A DNA stretch of 64,000 nucleotides, taken from the NCBI RefSeq assembly GCF_001941865.1, contig NZ_CP016162.1:4215501-4279500 (forward strand), in the 5' to 3' direction. Under the pieces are notes generated by a model, which was not told where the DNA came from, did no database searches, and saw only the letters and a list, made by a program, of their open reading frames with translations. This DNA is from Pseudomonas alcaliphila JAB1 (GTDB taxonomy: Bacteria > Pseudomonadota > Gammaproteobacteria > Pseudomonadales > Pseudomonadaceae). This document shows, one piece after another, positions 37,765 to 46,378 of the stretch. The number at the start of each line of letters is the position of its first letter. The stretch's first letter is position 1. The translations under genes were made by a program, and so were the position numbers.

Positions 37765-38358
37765 TCAGCTCAGCCCCGCCAACAGCTGCGCGCAATCCTG
37801 CGCGTGCAGCTCGGTCAGCTCCGGCCAGGGGTTGTCCGGCAGGTTGACCAGCACGCTGCGCGCACCGGCGGCCTGGGCGCACTCCAGGTCGAAGCGGTAG
37901 TCGCCGACCATTACCAGCTCACGCGGCGTAACGCTCCAGCGCTCGGCCAGGTGCAGCAGCCCACCCGGATGCGGTTTGGGTGGAGCCTCATCGCGGCCAA
38001 GAATGTCCGCCCTGGCAAAGCAGTCATCCAGGCCGATGGCCTGCAATGTCAGCAACGCCAGCGAGTGAGCATTGCGCGTGAGGATGCCGAGCTGGCAGCC
38101 ACGCTCGCACAGGGTGCGCACCAGCTCGATGGCGCCCGGCGCCGGGCGCGAGGCCACTGCCAGCTCGCGCTCGTGCTCGAGCAGCCAGGCATGCTTGGCC
38201 GCGGCCTCCTCTGCCGGTAGCGCCGCCAGGTGATGAAGAATGTCCTCCTCCAGGGGTATGCCCAGCGCCCGCTTGATCGCCGGGAAATCATGCACCGCCA
38301 GGGTCAGGGTGCCGTCCATGTCGAACACCCAGTGACGTGCTTCGCGCAGTGTTCTCAT
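37765..38358 (-). CDS. HAD-family hydrolase
   Basis: A 197-residue HAD phosphatase with motif I DMDGTLT (nucleophile D13, acid/base D15), motif II around GILTRNAHS, a Lys in PPKPHPGG and motif IV VMVGDYRFDLE. The cap is small and helical (C1). It is similar to phosphoglycolate/beta-phosphoglucomutase-like HADs, but its substrate is unknown. It is the last gene of a four-gene overlapping operon; its ATG overlaps the tesB stop (ATGA). Confidence 0.88.
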   Translation of the reverse strand: MRTLREARHWVFDMDGTLTLAVHDFPAIKRALGIPLEEDILHHLAALPAEEAAAKHAWLLEHERELAVASRPAPGAIELVRTLCERGCQLGILTRNAHSLALLTLQAIGLDDCFARADILGRDEAPPKPHPGGLLHLAERWSVTPRELVMVGDYRFDLECAQAAGARSVLVNLPDNPWPELTELHAQDCAQLLAGLS

Positions 38359-39224
38359 TTCCAGTCCTCACGCACGCGCGTCAGGCCTTCCTGGGCTGCC
38401 GAGGCCACCAGCTCGCCCTGGCGGTTGTAGATGCTGGCGCGGGAGAAGCCGCGGGCGTTGCCGGCCCAGGGGCTGTCCATGGCGTACAGCAGCCAGTCAT
38501 CCATGCGCAGGTTGCGGTGGAACCACAGCGAATGGTCGAGGCTGGCGACCTGCATGAACTTCTGGAACACCGACACGCCGTGGGGCTGCATCGAGGTGGT
38601 CAGCAGGTTGAAGTCGCTGGCATAGGCCAGCAGATACTTGTGCAGTTGCGGGTCGTCCGGCAGCTCGCCGGCAGCGCGGAACCACACGTACTTGACCGGT
38701 TCGCAGGGCTGCGGGGCAAAGGGGTTGATCAGAGTGACCGGGCGGATCTCGATCGGCTTGTCGCTGATCAACCGCTCACGCATGCGCTCGGGAATCATCG
38801 GCGCAACCATGCGCGCCAGCTCGGTTTCCGACTTCAGGCCCTCGGGGCCGGGAACGTCCGGCATCTGGTTCTGGTGATGAAAGCCTTCCTCGTCGTACTG
38901 GAAGGACGCACTGCAGAAGAAGATCGGCTGGCCCTTCTGCACCGCCACCACGCGGCGGGTGCTGAAGCTGCCACCATCGCGGGTGCGCTCGACCTGATAG
39001 ACCACCGGCAGGCTGGCATCGCCCGGGCGCAGGAAGTAACCGTGCATGGAGTGCACGTGGCGCGCCTCCTCGACCGTCTGGCTGGCGGCGGAAATGCATT
39101 GGCCAAGCACCTGGCCGCCGAACAGCTGGCGAAAACCGAGATCCTGGCTGCGGCCACGGAACAGGTTTTCCTCGATCTGTTCCAGGCTCAGCAGCGCGAC
39201 CAGATCGTCGAGTACCTGGGTCAT
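38355..39224 (-). CDS. tesB: Acyl-CoA thioesterase II
   Basis: A 289-residue double-hotdog thioesterase, close to E. coli TesB in length and sequence. It starts with a LEQIEENLFRGRSQDLGFRQLFGGQVLGQ-type N-terminal hotdog, here read in shorter pieces such as NLFRGRSQDLGFRQLFGGQV. The second hotdog has SLDHSLWFHRNLRMDDWLLY with the conserved Asp. It hydrolyses medium- and long-chain acyl-CoA to fatty acid and CoA. It lies within the operon downstream of the SagB-like gene; its start overlaps that gene's stop (ATGA). Confidence 0.93.
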   Translation of the reverse strand: MTQVLDDLVALLSLEQIEENLFRGRSQDLGFRQLFGGQVLGQCISAASQTVEEARHVHSMHGYFLRPGDASLPVVYQVERTRDGGSFSTRRVVAVQKGQPIFFCSASFQYDEEGFHHQNQMPDVPGPEGLKSETELARMVAPMIPERMRERLISDKPIEIRPVTLINPFAPQPCEPVKYVWFRAAGELPDDPQLHKYLLAYASDFNLLTTSMQPHGVSVFQKFMQVASLDHSLWFHRNLRMDDWLLYAMDSPWAGNARGFSRASIYNRQGELVASAAQEGLTRVREDWK

Positions 39225-40828
39225 GGAGTCTCTCCTTGTGCAGGGGTTGGTAATCGCGGTTGGGAATAGGCCGGCAGGGACGTCAGGCGTTCATCCCATA
39301 CAGCGCGGCCAAGGGTGAAATGGTAAAGACTTTGCCAGCCGCTGTCGGCATCGCCGAGCAACTCGCGCAAAGCATCGTCGAAATAGCAACCGATGCCCGT
39401 ACCGGAAAGCCCCGCTGCTTCGGCTTCCAGATAGAGCAACTGGCCGATCTGGCCACATTCCCAGTAGAGCCGTGGATAACGCCAGGCGCCATCCGCCACG
39501 GCGCGCTCCACCCGTGCCAGCATGGCCAGGGCGACACAGCCGTCGGCGGCAATGTCCTGGCCGCAGCTGAGAAACCCCGCCAGGCCACGCGCATCGCCTT
39601 CGAGCAGACGATACAGCGGCAGCTCCTCGTCCACCCGCTGCCACAGGTAATCCTCGCGCAATGGCTGCACACCGCTGCCCGTGCGATCCAGCCAGTACAG
39701 GCCAGGCGCAAGCCCCTGCACACGATGGACGAACAGCAGCAGGTCGATCTCGCTCGGCTCACCGCTGACGGCGAACGGCACCGGCGATTGCACCGGCATC
39801 AGGCGGCGCAGCCAGGCCAGTAGCAGTGCAGCCTGAATACCGCTGCGGCCGTCCATGCTCTGCGCACTGCGTCGGCGATGCAGGATGGGCCTCAAGGGCA
39901 GGCCGGGGTTGTCATTGCGAACACCAGCAGCATCTACGCTCCAGGCGGCGCGAGGACGTGCCGGCGCACGGCATAACCCATGTATGCGCTGCAACTCGGG
40001 CCAGTGGCGATAGTCACGGGACAGGCGATTGGGCGCACCGCTCCGCTCAAGCTGCGCCAACGCCGTCAGCAGGGTCTCGGGCAGCGCAAACTCCAGCGTC
40101 TGCGCCGAACCTATCCATAGCAGGCAGTCGCCGTGTTCGGCCTCATGAAAGCCCTCATCATCCAGCCCCAGCAGGCCGTCCAGGCGTGCTTCGGCCACGC
40201 CCCGCAGCATGCGCACTTGCCAACCCTGCACGCCGGCGGCGATGGCCAACGCCGCCAGGGCATGCCCCAGGTCGTGCTGGCAATAACGGTAGGCGCGCTC
40301 GCCGTACTTCCAGGCTTCGCGCCAGGCGATACTGCTCAGGCCGAGGAGAAAACCGCCGGGCGGCAGGCAGTCGGCAAGCTGCCGGCCAAGCGGCGGCGGC
40401 AGCTCGCTGCGCACCTCCAGGCCATGGGTATCCGGCGCGTAGTGGGCCAGCACACCGTCCTCATCCACGACACCCGGCGGCAGCAACAGATAGGCTTCAG
40501 TCGGGTGCAGATTGCCGGATGACGGATTGACCCGCAGCGCCCAGCGGCTACCGCCAGCCTCCTTCCAGGCGGAAATGGCCAGGCTGTCGTACAGCAGTTG
40601 CGAGACCCTGGCGCGATTCAGTGGTGCGGGCGGTGCCTGCGGCCCGGCGAATGCAACATCGTAGGCCGGCCCCTCTTCCAGCGGGCGGTGGTACAGCTCG
40701 ATCAGCCGGGCACCGTCGTAGCGACGAAACGGTGCCGGCTGAGTCGCCCAATTCAACTGCCCCGGCCCCGGTGCGAAGCGCTCGGGGGCGTGTTTGCTGA
40801 GCTGGTGATAGGCGAGCACGTCCGTCAT
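39221..40828 (-). CDS. SagB-type tandem nitroreductase-family protein
   Basis: A 535-residue FMN-binding nitroreductase-like protein with two SagB-like halves. The first carries RVNPSSGNLHPTEAYLLLP (about residues 99-117), the SagB/ThcOx signature for FMN and phosphate contact. The second begins near ILHRRRSAQSMDG and ends in ...LSGTGIGCYFDDALRELLG. SagB-type enzymes oxidise azolines to azoles in thiazole/oxazole-modified microcins, but no precursor peptide or cyclodehydratase gene is nearby. The start is the ATG at 40828 with GGAGG eight bases before it; it overlaps the GNAT stop. The substrate is unknown. Confidence 0.83.
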   Translation of the reverse strand: MTDVLAYHQLSKHAPERFAPGPGQLNWATQPAPFRRYDGARLIELYHRPLEEGPAYDVAFAGPQAPPAPLNRARVSQLLYDSLAISAWKEAGGSRWALRVNPSSGNLHPTEAYLLLPPGVVDEDGVLAHYAPDTHGLEVRSELPPPLGRQLADCLPPGGFLLGLSSIAWREAWKYGERAYRYCQHDLGHALAALAIAAGVQGWQVRMLRGVAEARLDGLLGLDDEGFHEAEHGDCLLWIGSAQTLEFALPETLLTALAQLERSGAPNRLSRDYRHWPELQRIHGLCRAPARPRAAWSVDAAGVRNDNPGLPLRPILHRRRSAQSMDGRSGIQAALLLAWLRRLMPVQSPVPFAVSGEPSEIDLLLFVHRVQGLAPGLYWLDRTGSGVQPLREDYLWQRVDEELPLYRLLEGDARGLAGFLSCGQDIAADGCVALAMLARVERAVADGAWRYPRLYWECGQIGQLLYLEAEAAGLSGTGIGCYFDDALRELLGDADSGWQSLYHFTLGRAVWDERLTSLPAYSQPRLPTPAQGETP

Positions 40829-41385
40829 CGCTGCGCCTCCCACTGCTCGCGGCTTATGCGGTAGAGCACGTGCGGCTGCAAGGGATGACCCTCCGGCAGG
40901 CGCGGATGGAGAAAATCGCCGCTCTCGTCGCGCTGCATACCGATGCTGCGCATCACCGCCTGCGACGGCAGGTTGGCCGGCACGGTGAAGCTCAATACCT
41001 CGTCCAACCCAAGCTGCTCGAAGGCCACGGCCAGTGAAGCGCGCGCCGCCTCACTGGCATAACCCTGACGCCAGTGCGCCCGCGCCAGACGCCAGCCGAT
41101 TTCCACGGCAGGCACGAACGGCGCATCGAAGCCGACCTGTGCCAGGCCGGTGACGCCGATCAGTTCGCCAGTGTCACGCCGCTCCAACGCCCAGAAACCA
41201 AAACCGTGCTCATCGAAATGCGCACGGATGCGCGCCAGCAGTTGTGCGCTCTGCTCGGCGTCCATAGGCGCGGGAAAATGACGCATCACCTCGGCATCGG
41301 CATTGAGTGCGACCAGCGCCGGCAGGTCACTGTCGCGCCAGGCACGCAGCAAGAGGCGCTCGGTGGAGGTTTCGATCAGGGGCAT
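40825..41385 (-). CDS. GNAT-family N-acetyltransferase (RimJ/RimL-like)
   Basis: A 186-residue acetyltransferase of the Acetyltransf_3 group. ETSTERLLLRAWRDSDLPAL opens the domain, and the acetyl-CoA loop region is WRLARAHWRQGYASEA (the R-x-x-G-x-A pattern). NLPSQAVMRSIGMQRDE is the C-terminal helix. The target may be a small amine or a protein N-terminus. The start at 41385 is chosen from family similarity; the open frame continues upstream through duplicated deacetylase DNA. It is the first gene of the GNAT-SagB-tesB-HAD operon. Confidence 0.87.
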   Translation of the reverse strand: MPLIETSTERLLLRAWRDSDLPALVALNADAEVMRHFPAPMDAEQSAQLLARIRAHFDEHGFGFWALERRDTGELIGVTGLAQVGFDAPFVPAVEIGWRLARAHWRQGYASEAARASLAVAFEQLGLDEVLSFTVPANLPSQAVMRSIGMQRDESGDFLHPRLPEGHPLQPHVLYRISREQWEAQR

Positions 41386-41397
41386 GGCGATTGTCTC

Positions 41398-41634
41398 GAT
41401 TGGCTGCGACCATATGGCGTCGACTCGATGACACTTATTGTATGCCGCATACAGCCCGCCCTTCGCGGCCAGGCATCCTTCCTCATGGAGAAATTCCGCC
41501 TGCTGCGTGATCACCTGGTCGACAGCGGCCTGACCACCGATGCCGAGCTGCATCGGCCCGAACAGTCTCCAGCGGAGGCCCTCACCCTTCGACTACATCG
41601 GCTTGCTACATGACTGGCGAGCTGTCATACGAGA
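41398..41634 (+). pseudogene. Decayed partial copy of the 5' end of the histone-deacetylase-family gene
   Basis: This stretch repeats the DNA at 42460-42733, the upstream 30 bp and first ~245 bp of the downstream deacetylase gene. GATTGGCTGCGACCATA, CATGGAGAAATTCCGCCTGC and GCGGCCTGACCACCGA occur in both, and the peptide MEKFRLLRDHLV is shared. Relative to the intact gene it lacks about 20-35 bp near the start codon and is cut off after the CTGTCATACGAG match. It therefore cannot encode a functional enzyme. It lies between the GNAT start (opposite strand) and the hemolysin III-family gene. Confidence 0.85.
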
Positions 41635-41688
41635 ACCCGCGCAGAAAAGGTCTGGCAAAGCCAGGCGTAACGGAAGACGGCAGATAGC

Positions 41689-42306
41689 ATGTACCACGGA
41701 GAAAAATTCAACGCCTGGAGCCACTTGATTGGCGCCGTTCTGGCGGCCATCGGTGCGGTATGGCTGCTGGTACTGGCCAGCTCCACGGGCGACCTGTGGA
41801 AGATCGTCGCAGTGGCCATCTATGGCGTCACCCTGCTATTGCTGTACAGCATCTCCACCCTCTACCACAGCATGCGCGGCCCGGCGAAACGGGTGATGCA
41901 AAAACTCGATCACCTGTCGATCTACCTGCTGATTGCCGGCAGTTACACCCCGTTCTGCCTGGTAACCCTGCGCGGCCCCTGGGGCTGGACCTTGTTCGGC
42001 ATCGTATGGAGCCTGGCGCTGATCGGCATGCTGCAGGAAATCAAACCCCGCTCCGAAGCACGTGTGCTGTCGTTGATCATCTACGCGGTGATGGGCTGGA
42101 TCGTGCTGGTGGCGGTAAAGCCCTTGATCGCCGCCCTGGGCATGACCGGTTTCAAATGGCTGGCGGCTGGTGGCGTGCTCTACACCGTAGGCATCATCTT
42201 CTTCGCCTACGACAGCCGCTTTCGCCATTGGCATGGCATCTGGCACCTGTTCGTCATGGCCGGCAGCCTGCTGCACTTCGTGGCGATCCTGCTCTATGTG
42301 CTGTGA
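41689..42306 (+). CDS. trhA: Hemolysin III family protein (TrhA/YqfA-like)
   Basis: A 205-residue membrane protein with seven hydrophobic helices. It belongs to the bacterial hemolysin III/TrhA branch of the PAQR superfamily. Conserved metal-site residues are evident: STLYHSMRG (H near 59), and HWHGIWHLFVMAGSLLHF near the C-terminus with several His. TrhA in E. coli affects membrane-energy and fatty-acid homeostasis; true haemolysis is doubtful. No strong ribosome-binding site lies close to the ATG. It is encoded between the truncated and complete copies of a deacetylase gene. Confidence 0.9.
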   Translation: MYHGEKFNAWSHLIGAVLAAIGAVWLLVLASSTGDLWKIVAVAIYGVTLLLLYSISTLYHSMRGPAKRVMQKLDHLSIYLLIAGSYTPFCLVTLRGPWGWTLFGIVWSLALIGMLQEIKPRSEARVLSLIIYAVMGWIVLVAVKPLIAALGMTGFKWLAAGGVLYTVGIIFFAYDSRFRHWHGIWHLFVMAGSLLHFVAILLYVL

Positions 42307-42372
42307 TGACTTTCTCCCGACGATTGAAAAACGCCCACACCATCCATGCTCTGACGGGGCATAGTGACCAGT

Positions 42373-42492
42373 GTGCGTATCAATTGGATCGCCGATTACA
42401 ACGTCAAGCCATTGCCGCTGGTTGCCCGGCGAAAAGGCGGAGGCCTGGTGATTGCCTGGATTGGCTGCGACCATAGCGCGTCGATTCGATGA
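42373..42492 (+). CDS. Possible 39-residue upstream ORF coupled to the deacetylase gene
   Basis: A GTG-initiated frame encodes MRINWIADYNVKPLPLVARR... and ends IGCDHSASIR. Its TGA overlaps the deacetylase ATG (ATGA), the geometry of coupled translation. In the truncated duplicate at 41398, the last eleven codons read IGCDHMASTR and the frame and stop are kept, though two substitutions occur. No good ribosome-binding site is seen, and I do not recognise the product. Confidence 0.3.
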   Translation: MRINWIADYNVKPLPLVARRKGGGLVIAWIGCDHSASIR

Positions 42493-43424
42493 GCACTTAC
42501 TCTATGCCGCTACCGCTGGTCTACCACGAGGATTACAGCCCGCCCTTCCCGGCCGGGCACCGTTTCCCCATGGAGAAATTCCGCCTGCTGCGCGATCACC
42601 TGGTCGAGAGCGGCCTGACCACCGACGCGGAACTGCAACGTCCCGAGCTGTGCCCGGCGGAGATTCTCGCCCTGGTTCACTGCCCGGACTATATCGCCCG
42701 CTACATGGCTGGCGATCTGTCATACGAGGACCAGCGCCGCCTTGGCCTGCCCTGGAGCGATGCCCTGGCACGACGTACCGTGCGCGCCGTGGGCGGCTCG
42801 CTGCTGACCGCCGAACTGGCACTGCGTCACGGCCTGGCCTGCCACCTGGCTGGCGGCACGCACCACGCGCACTACGACTTCCCCTCCGGTTTCTGCATCT
42901 TCAACGACCTGGCGGTGATCGCCCGCTACCTGCTCGAAGCTGGCCGCGTGCACCGCGTACTGATTTTCGACTGCGACGTGCATCAGGGCGACGGCACCGC
43001 GCGGCTGCTGGAAGACCAACCGGATGCCGTTACCGTGTCGCTGCATTGCGAGCAGAACTTCCCGGCACGCAAGGCGCAGAGCGACTGGGATATCCCCCTG
43101 CCACGCGGCATGGGCGACGGGGATTACCTGAAGGTGGTGGACGATATCCTCAACTACCTGCTGCCGATCTACCAACCGGACCTGGTGCTCTACGATGCCG
43201 GTGTCGACGTGCACAAGGACGATGCCCTGGGCTACCTGCAACTCACCGACGCGGGCCTGGCAGCGCGTGACGAAGCCGTGCTGCAGCACTGCCTGGGCCG
43301 CGATATCCCGGTACTCGGGGTAATTGGCGGCGGCTACTCCAAGGACCACGCCGCCCTCGCCCGCCGCCACGGTATCCTGCATCACAGCGCGGCAAAGGTG
43401 TGGGCGGCGCGTGGGTTGGGCTAG
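42489..43424 (+). CDS. Histone deacetylase-family amidohydrolase (zinc-dependent)
   Basis: A 311-residue class II-like HDAC/acetoin-utilisation-family protein. Zinc ligands and catalytic residues are seen as FDCDVHQGDGTA (Asp and His), DAGVDVHKDD (second Asp) and HHAHYDFPSGF (the His-His charge-relay pair). GVIGGGYSKD near the C-terminus is the conserved glycine-rich loop. Bacterial relatives deacetylate small molecules or polyamines or have unknown targets. The start is the ATG at 42489; MPLPLVYHED at 42504 is an alternative. The first ~245 bp also exist as a decayed copy 1 kb upstream. Confidence 0.9.
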   Translation: MSTYSMPLPLVYHEDYSPPFPAGHRFPMEKFRLLRDHLVESGLTTDAELQRPELCPAEILALVHCPDYIARYMAGDLSYEDQRRLGLPWSDALARRTVRAVGGSLLTAELALRHGLACHLAGGTHHAHYDFPSGFCIFNDLAVIARYLLEAGRVHRVLIFDCDVHQGDGTARLLEDQPDAVTVSLHCEQNFPARKAQSDWDIPLPRGMGDGDYLKVVDDILNYLLPIYQPDLVLYDAGVDVHKDDALGYLQLTDAGLAARDEAVLQHCLGRDIPVLGVIGGGYSKDHAALARRHGILHHSAAKVWAARGLG

Positions 43425-43430
43425 ACGCTC

Positions 43431-43480
43431 GTAGGGCGGGTGAAACCCGCCAATTCGCCGGTGGCGGGTTGCTCCCGCCT
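43431..43480. repeat. Inverted repeat, GTAGGGCGGGTGAAACCCGCC family
   Basis: GTAGGGCGGGTGAAACCCGC with a partner GGCGGGTTGCTCCCGCCT. This is one of several copies in the window; the next is at 43562. Confidence 0.8.
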
Positions 43481-43561
43481 CCAGAAGGCATCCCCCTCCG
43501 CGACAGCATCTCCCCTCACAGAGCAACCACGGTATGGCAGCGCGAGGATTGGACTAGCCCT

Positions 43562-43614
43562 GTAGGGCGGGTGAAACCCGCCAATTCGCCAGTGGCGGGT
43601 TGCACCCGCCCTAC
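43562..43614. repeat. Inverted repeat, GTAGGGCGGGTGAAACCCGCC family
   Basis: GTAGGGCGGGTGAAACCCGC and the inverse GTTGCACCCGCCCTAC across about 16 bp. The halves are near-perfect complements, so it is a good hairpin. It lies between convergent HDAC and aminotransferase genes and could double as a transcription barrier. Confidence 0.83.
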
Positions 43615-43627
43615 GTGATCCTGACGA

Positions 43628-44761
43628 TCAGCCGGCCTGCACCTTGTCCAACGCCTGCTCCAGGGTCGCCACGGTACGCTCGATATTGCCCAGCTTGTCC
43701 AGCCCGAACAGGCCCAGGCGGAAGGTCTGGAAGTCCGCCGGTTCGTCGCACTGCAGCGGCACGCCGGCGGCGATCTGCAGGCCGACGGCGGCGAACTTGG
43801 CGCCAGTCTTGATCTGCCCGTCGTCGGTGTAGCAGACCACCACGCCCGGTGCCTCGAAGCCCTTGGCGGCGACGCTCTTGAAGCCGCGCGCTGTCAGCAG
43901 CGCGCGCACCCGGTCGCCAAGCTCCTGCTGTTGCTGACGTACACGGTCGAAACCGAGAGCCTTGGCTTCCAGCATGGCATCGCGAAAACGCGCCAGGGCG
44001 TCGCTGGGCATGGTGGCGTGATAGGCATGGCCGCCCTGCTCATAGGCCTGCATGATCTGCAGCCACTTCTTCAGATCGCAGGCGAAGCTGCTGCTCTGAG
44101 TCGCTTCGACGCGCGCCTGCGCCGCATCGCTCAGCATCACCAGGGCGCAGCACGGCGAGGCACTCCAGCCCTTCTGCGGGGCGCTGATCAGCACATCGAC
44201 ACCACAGGCCTGCATGTCCACCCACAACGTGCCGGAGGCAATGCAATCAAGCACGAACAGGCCGCCGACGGCGTGCACCGCATCGCTCACCGCGCGCAGG
44301 TAGTCGTCCGGCAGGATCATGCCAGAGGAGGTTTCCACGTGCGGGGCGAACACCACCTGCGGCTTCTGCTCGGCGATGGTGGTCAGCACTTCGTCCAGCG
44401 GCGCCGGGGCGAAGGCTGCCTGTGGGCCGTCCGCGACCGGACGCGCCTTGAGCACATGGGCCTCGGCGGGAATCCGGCCCATCTCGAAGATCTGCGTCCA
44501 GCGGTAGCTGAACCAGCCGTTGCGGATCACCAGGCACGTCTGCTCGGTCGCCAACTGCCGCGCCACCGCCTCCATGCCGTAGGTGCCGCTGCCGGGCACG
44601 ACTGCCACGGCGTGGGCGTTGTAGACCTGCTTCAGGGTGGACGAAATATCGCGCATCACGCCCTGGAACGACTGCGACATATGGTTCAGCGAGCGGTCGG
44701 TGTAGACCACCGAATATTCGAGCAGGCCATCGGGATCGATGTCGGGGCAGATTTGGGACAT
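43628..44761 (-). CDS. Class V aminotransferase (alanine/serine--glyoxylate family)
   Basis: A 377-residue fold-type I PLP enzyme. VVPGSGTYGMEAVARQL near residue 55 is the phosphate-binding region. SAPQKGWSASPCCALV contains the PLP lysine. FVLDCIASGTLWVDMQA carries the ring-contacting Asp. It resembles alanine--glyoxylate or 2-aminoethylphosphonate-like aminotransferases; the exact donor is uncertain. The start at 44761 has GGAG six bases upstream and begins the family similarity. The frame stays open further upstream but is not family-like. Confidence 0.88.
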   Translation of the reverse strand: MSQICPDIDPDGLLEYSVVYTDRSLNHMSQSFQGVMRDISSTLKQVYNAHAVAVVPGSGTYGMEAVARQLATEQTCLVIRNGWFSYRWTQIFEMGRIPAEAHVLKARPVADGPQAAFAPAPLDEVLTTIAEQKPQVVFAPHVETSSGMILPDDYLRAVSDAVHAVGGLFVLDCIASGTLWVDMQACGVDVLISAPQKGWSASPCCALVMLSDAAQARVEATQSSSFACDLKKWLQIMQAYEQGGHAYHATMPSDALARFRDAMLEAKALGFDRVRQQQQELGDRVRALLTARGFKSVAAKGFEAPGVVVCYTDDGQIKTGAKFAAVGLQIAAGVPLQCDEPADFQTFRLGLFGLDKLGNIERTVATLEQALDKVQAG

Positions 44762-44838
44762 AACAGGCTCCAGCCGAAAAGGTTCGAGCTGAACCTGCCC
44801 CAACCCAGGGCAAATGACAAGGCCGGGGAGCACTCGGG

Positions 44839-45030
44839 TACCAGGCTGCTGAAAAACTACCTGCGTTGGCAATACTGCGTTAAAAAACAGCCTCGCGTGC
44901 GAGCCCAGTCAAAATGCTCATTTACAGCACGTAAAGTCGAGCGCGACTCCGACCGTTTTTCGGCTGTTTTTGCGGGGCCGCCATCGGTATTGTCTTGCCT
45001 GCCTCGCCTACGTTTTTCAACTGCCTGGTA
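44839..45030. repeat. Palindromic MITE-like element, copy 1 (192 bp)
   Basis: The ends TACCAGGC...GCCTGGTA are inverted complements, continuing inward through GAAAAAC, GCG, GGCAA and AAAAACAGCC in both arms. The central part contains CAAAATGCTCATTTACAGCA. A nearly identical core occurs in opposite orientation at 53060-53233. The outermost ~12 bp differ between copies but stay self-complementary within each. This copy differs from the other in the centre (GTCGAGCGCGACTCCGACC). There is no coding capacity. It ends 34 bp before the flavoprotein start. Confidence 0.85.
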
Positions 45031-45064
45031 GAATGCGCAGCCGTTCCCTGACCGTCCCGCCACC

Positions 45065-46303
45065 ATGACCACAGACAGCCCGACCACCGCTCATCACGTC
45101 GCCATCATCGGCGGCGGCCCTGCCGGGCTGATGGCTGCCGAAGTGCTGGCGCAAGGCGGCGTGCGTGTGGAGCTATTCGATGCCATGCCCTCGGTGGGGC
45201 GCAAGTTCCTGCTGGCCGGCGTCGGCGGCATGAACATCACCCACTCCGAGCCCAAGGACGCCTTCATCGGCCGTTATGGCGAGCGTCAGGCCGAAGTCGC
45301 GACGCTGCTGCGCGAGTTCGATGCCGATGCCCTGCGCACCTGGATTCATGGCCTGGGCATCGACACCTTCGTCGGCACCTCCGGCCGCGTATTCCCCAGC
45401 GACATGAAGGCCGCGCCGCTGCTGCGCGCCTGGCTGCGCCGCCTGCGCGAACTGGGCGTAACGATCCACACGCGCAGCCGCTGGCTGGGCTGGAACGCGG
45501 ACGGCAGCCTGCGTATCACCGGCGCAGATGGCGAACGCGCACTGGCTGCCGATGCCTGCCTGCTGGCACTGGGCGGCGGCAGTTGGGCGCGCCTAGGCTC
45601 CGACGGTGCCTGGGTGCCCCTGTTGCAGGCTCGCGGCATCGAGATTGCAGCACTGAAACCGAGCAACTGCGGTTTCGAGGTGGCCAACTGGAGCGAGTAT
45701 CTCAGGGAGAAATTCGCCGGTGCGCCGCTGAAGAACGTTGCCCTTAGCCTGCCCGACCAGGCGCCTCGCATCGGCGAGTTCGTGCTGACTGCAGGCGGCA
45801 TCGAAGGCAGCCTGGTGTACGCCTTTTCCGCCGATATCCGCCGCGCCATCGAGGCCGACGGCCAGGCCGTGATTCACCTCGACCTGTTGCCGCAGATGCC
45901 GCTGGTCAAGCTGCAGCAGTCGCTAGCCAAGCCACGCGGCAAGCACTCGATGGCCAAGCACCTGCATCGCCAGGCCGGGCTGGACGGGGTGAAGGCTGCC
46001 CTGCTGCGTGAACTGGCGCCGGCTGCCGCATTTGCCGAACCGGCTGCTCTGGCGTCCTGGATCAAGGCGCTGCCGATCACCCTGCTGCGCCCCCGACCGC
46101 TGGACGAGGCGATCAGCTCCGCTGGCGGCGTGCCCTTCGCGGCGCTGGACGAAGGCCTGATGCTCAGGTCCCTGCCCGGCGTGTTCTGCGCCGGCGAGAT
46201 GCTCGACTGGGAAGCGCCCACCGGCGGCTACCTGCTCACCGCCTGCTTCGCCAGCGGGCGGGTCGCGGCGCAGGGCCTACTCGACTGGTTGCATGCCGTG
46301 TAG
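45065..46303 (+). CDS. TIGR03862-type flavoprotein (HI0933-like NAD(P)/FAD oxidoreductase)
   Basis: A 412-residue flavoprotein with an N-terminal FAD-binding motif IIGGGPAGLMAAEVLAQGG, then SVGRKFLLAGVGGMNITH, which is characteristic of the HI0933/YhiN group. A second FAD contact, LPGVFCAGEMLDWEAPTGGY, is near the C-terminus. The role of this family is not established. The gene follows the palindromic element, whose proximal end may carry its promoter. It is monocistronic: a REP-like hairpin follows. Confidence 0.9.
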   Translation: MTTDSPTTAHHVAIIGGGPAGLMAAEVLAQGGVRVELFDAMPSVGRKFLLAGVGGMNITHSEPKDAFIGRYGERQAEVATLLREFDADALRTWIHGLGIDTFVGTSGRVFPSDMKAAPLLRAWLRRLRELGVTIHTRSRWLGWNADGSLRITGADGERALAADACLLALGGGSWARLGSDGAWVPLLQARGIEIAALKPSNCGFEVANWSEYLREKFAGAPLKNVALSLPDQAPRIGEFVLTAGGIEGSLVYAFSADIRRAIEADGQAVIHLDLLPQMPLVKLQQSLAKPRGKHSMAKHLHRQAGLDGVKAALLRELAPAAAFAEPAALASWIKALPITLLRPRPLDEAISSAGGVPFAALDEGLMLRSLPGVFCAGEMLDWEAPTGGYLLTACFASGRVAAQGLLDWLHAV

Positions 46304-46378
46304 TTGTAGGGTGGGCCGGGCGGCGCTCCGCTTCAGCCCACCAAGGCTGGCCGCTGTCGGTGGGCTGAAGCTAAGGCC

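Noticed and set aside
41386..41553. Upstream extension of the GNAT protein
   Set aside because: That DNA is the decayed duplicate of the deacetylase gene on the other strand; family similarity starts at MPLIETS.
43431..43614. Regular hairpin repeats as a possible CRISPR array
   Set aside because: Only two units, symmetric arms, unequal spacing and no cas genes; they are dispersed hairpin repeats.
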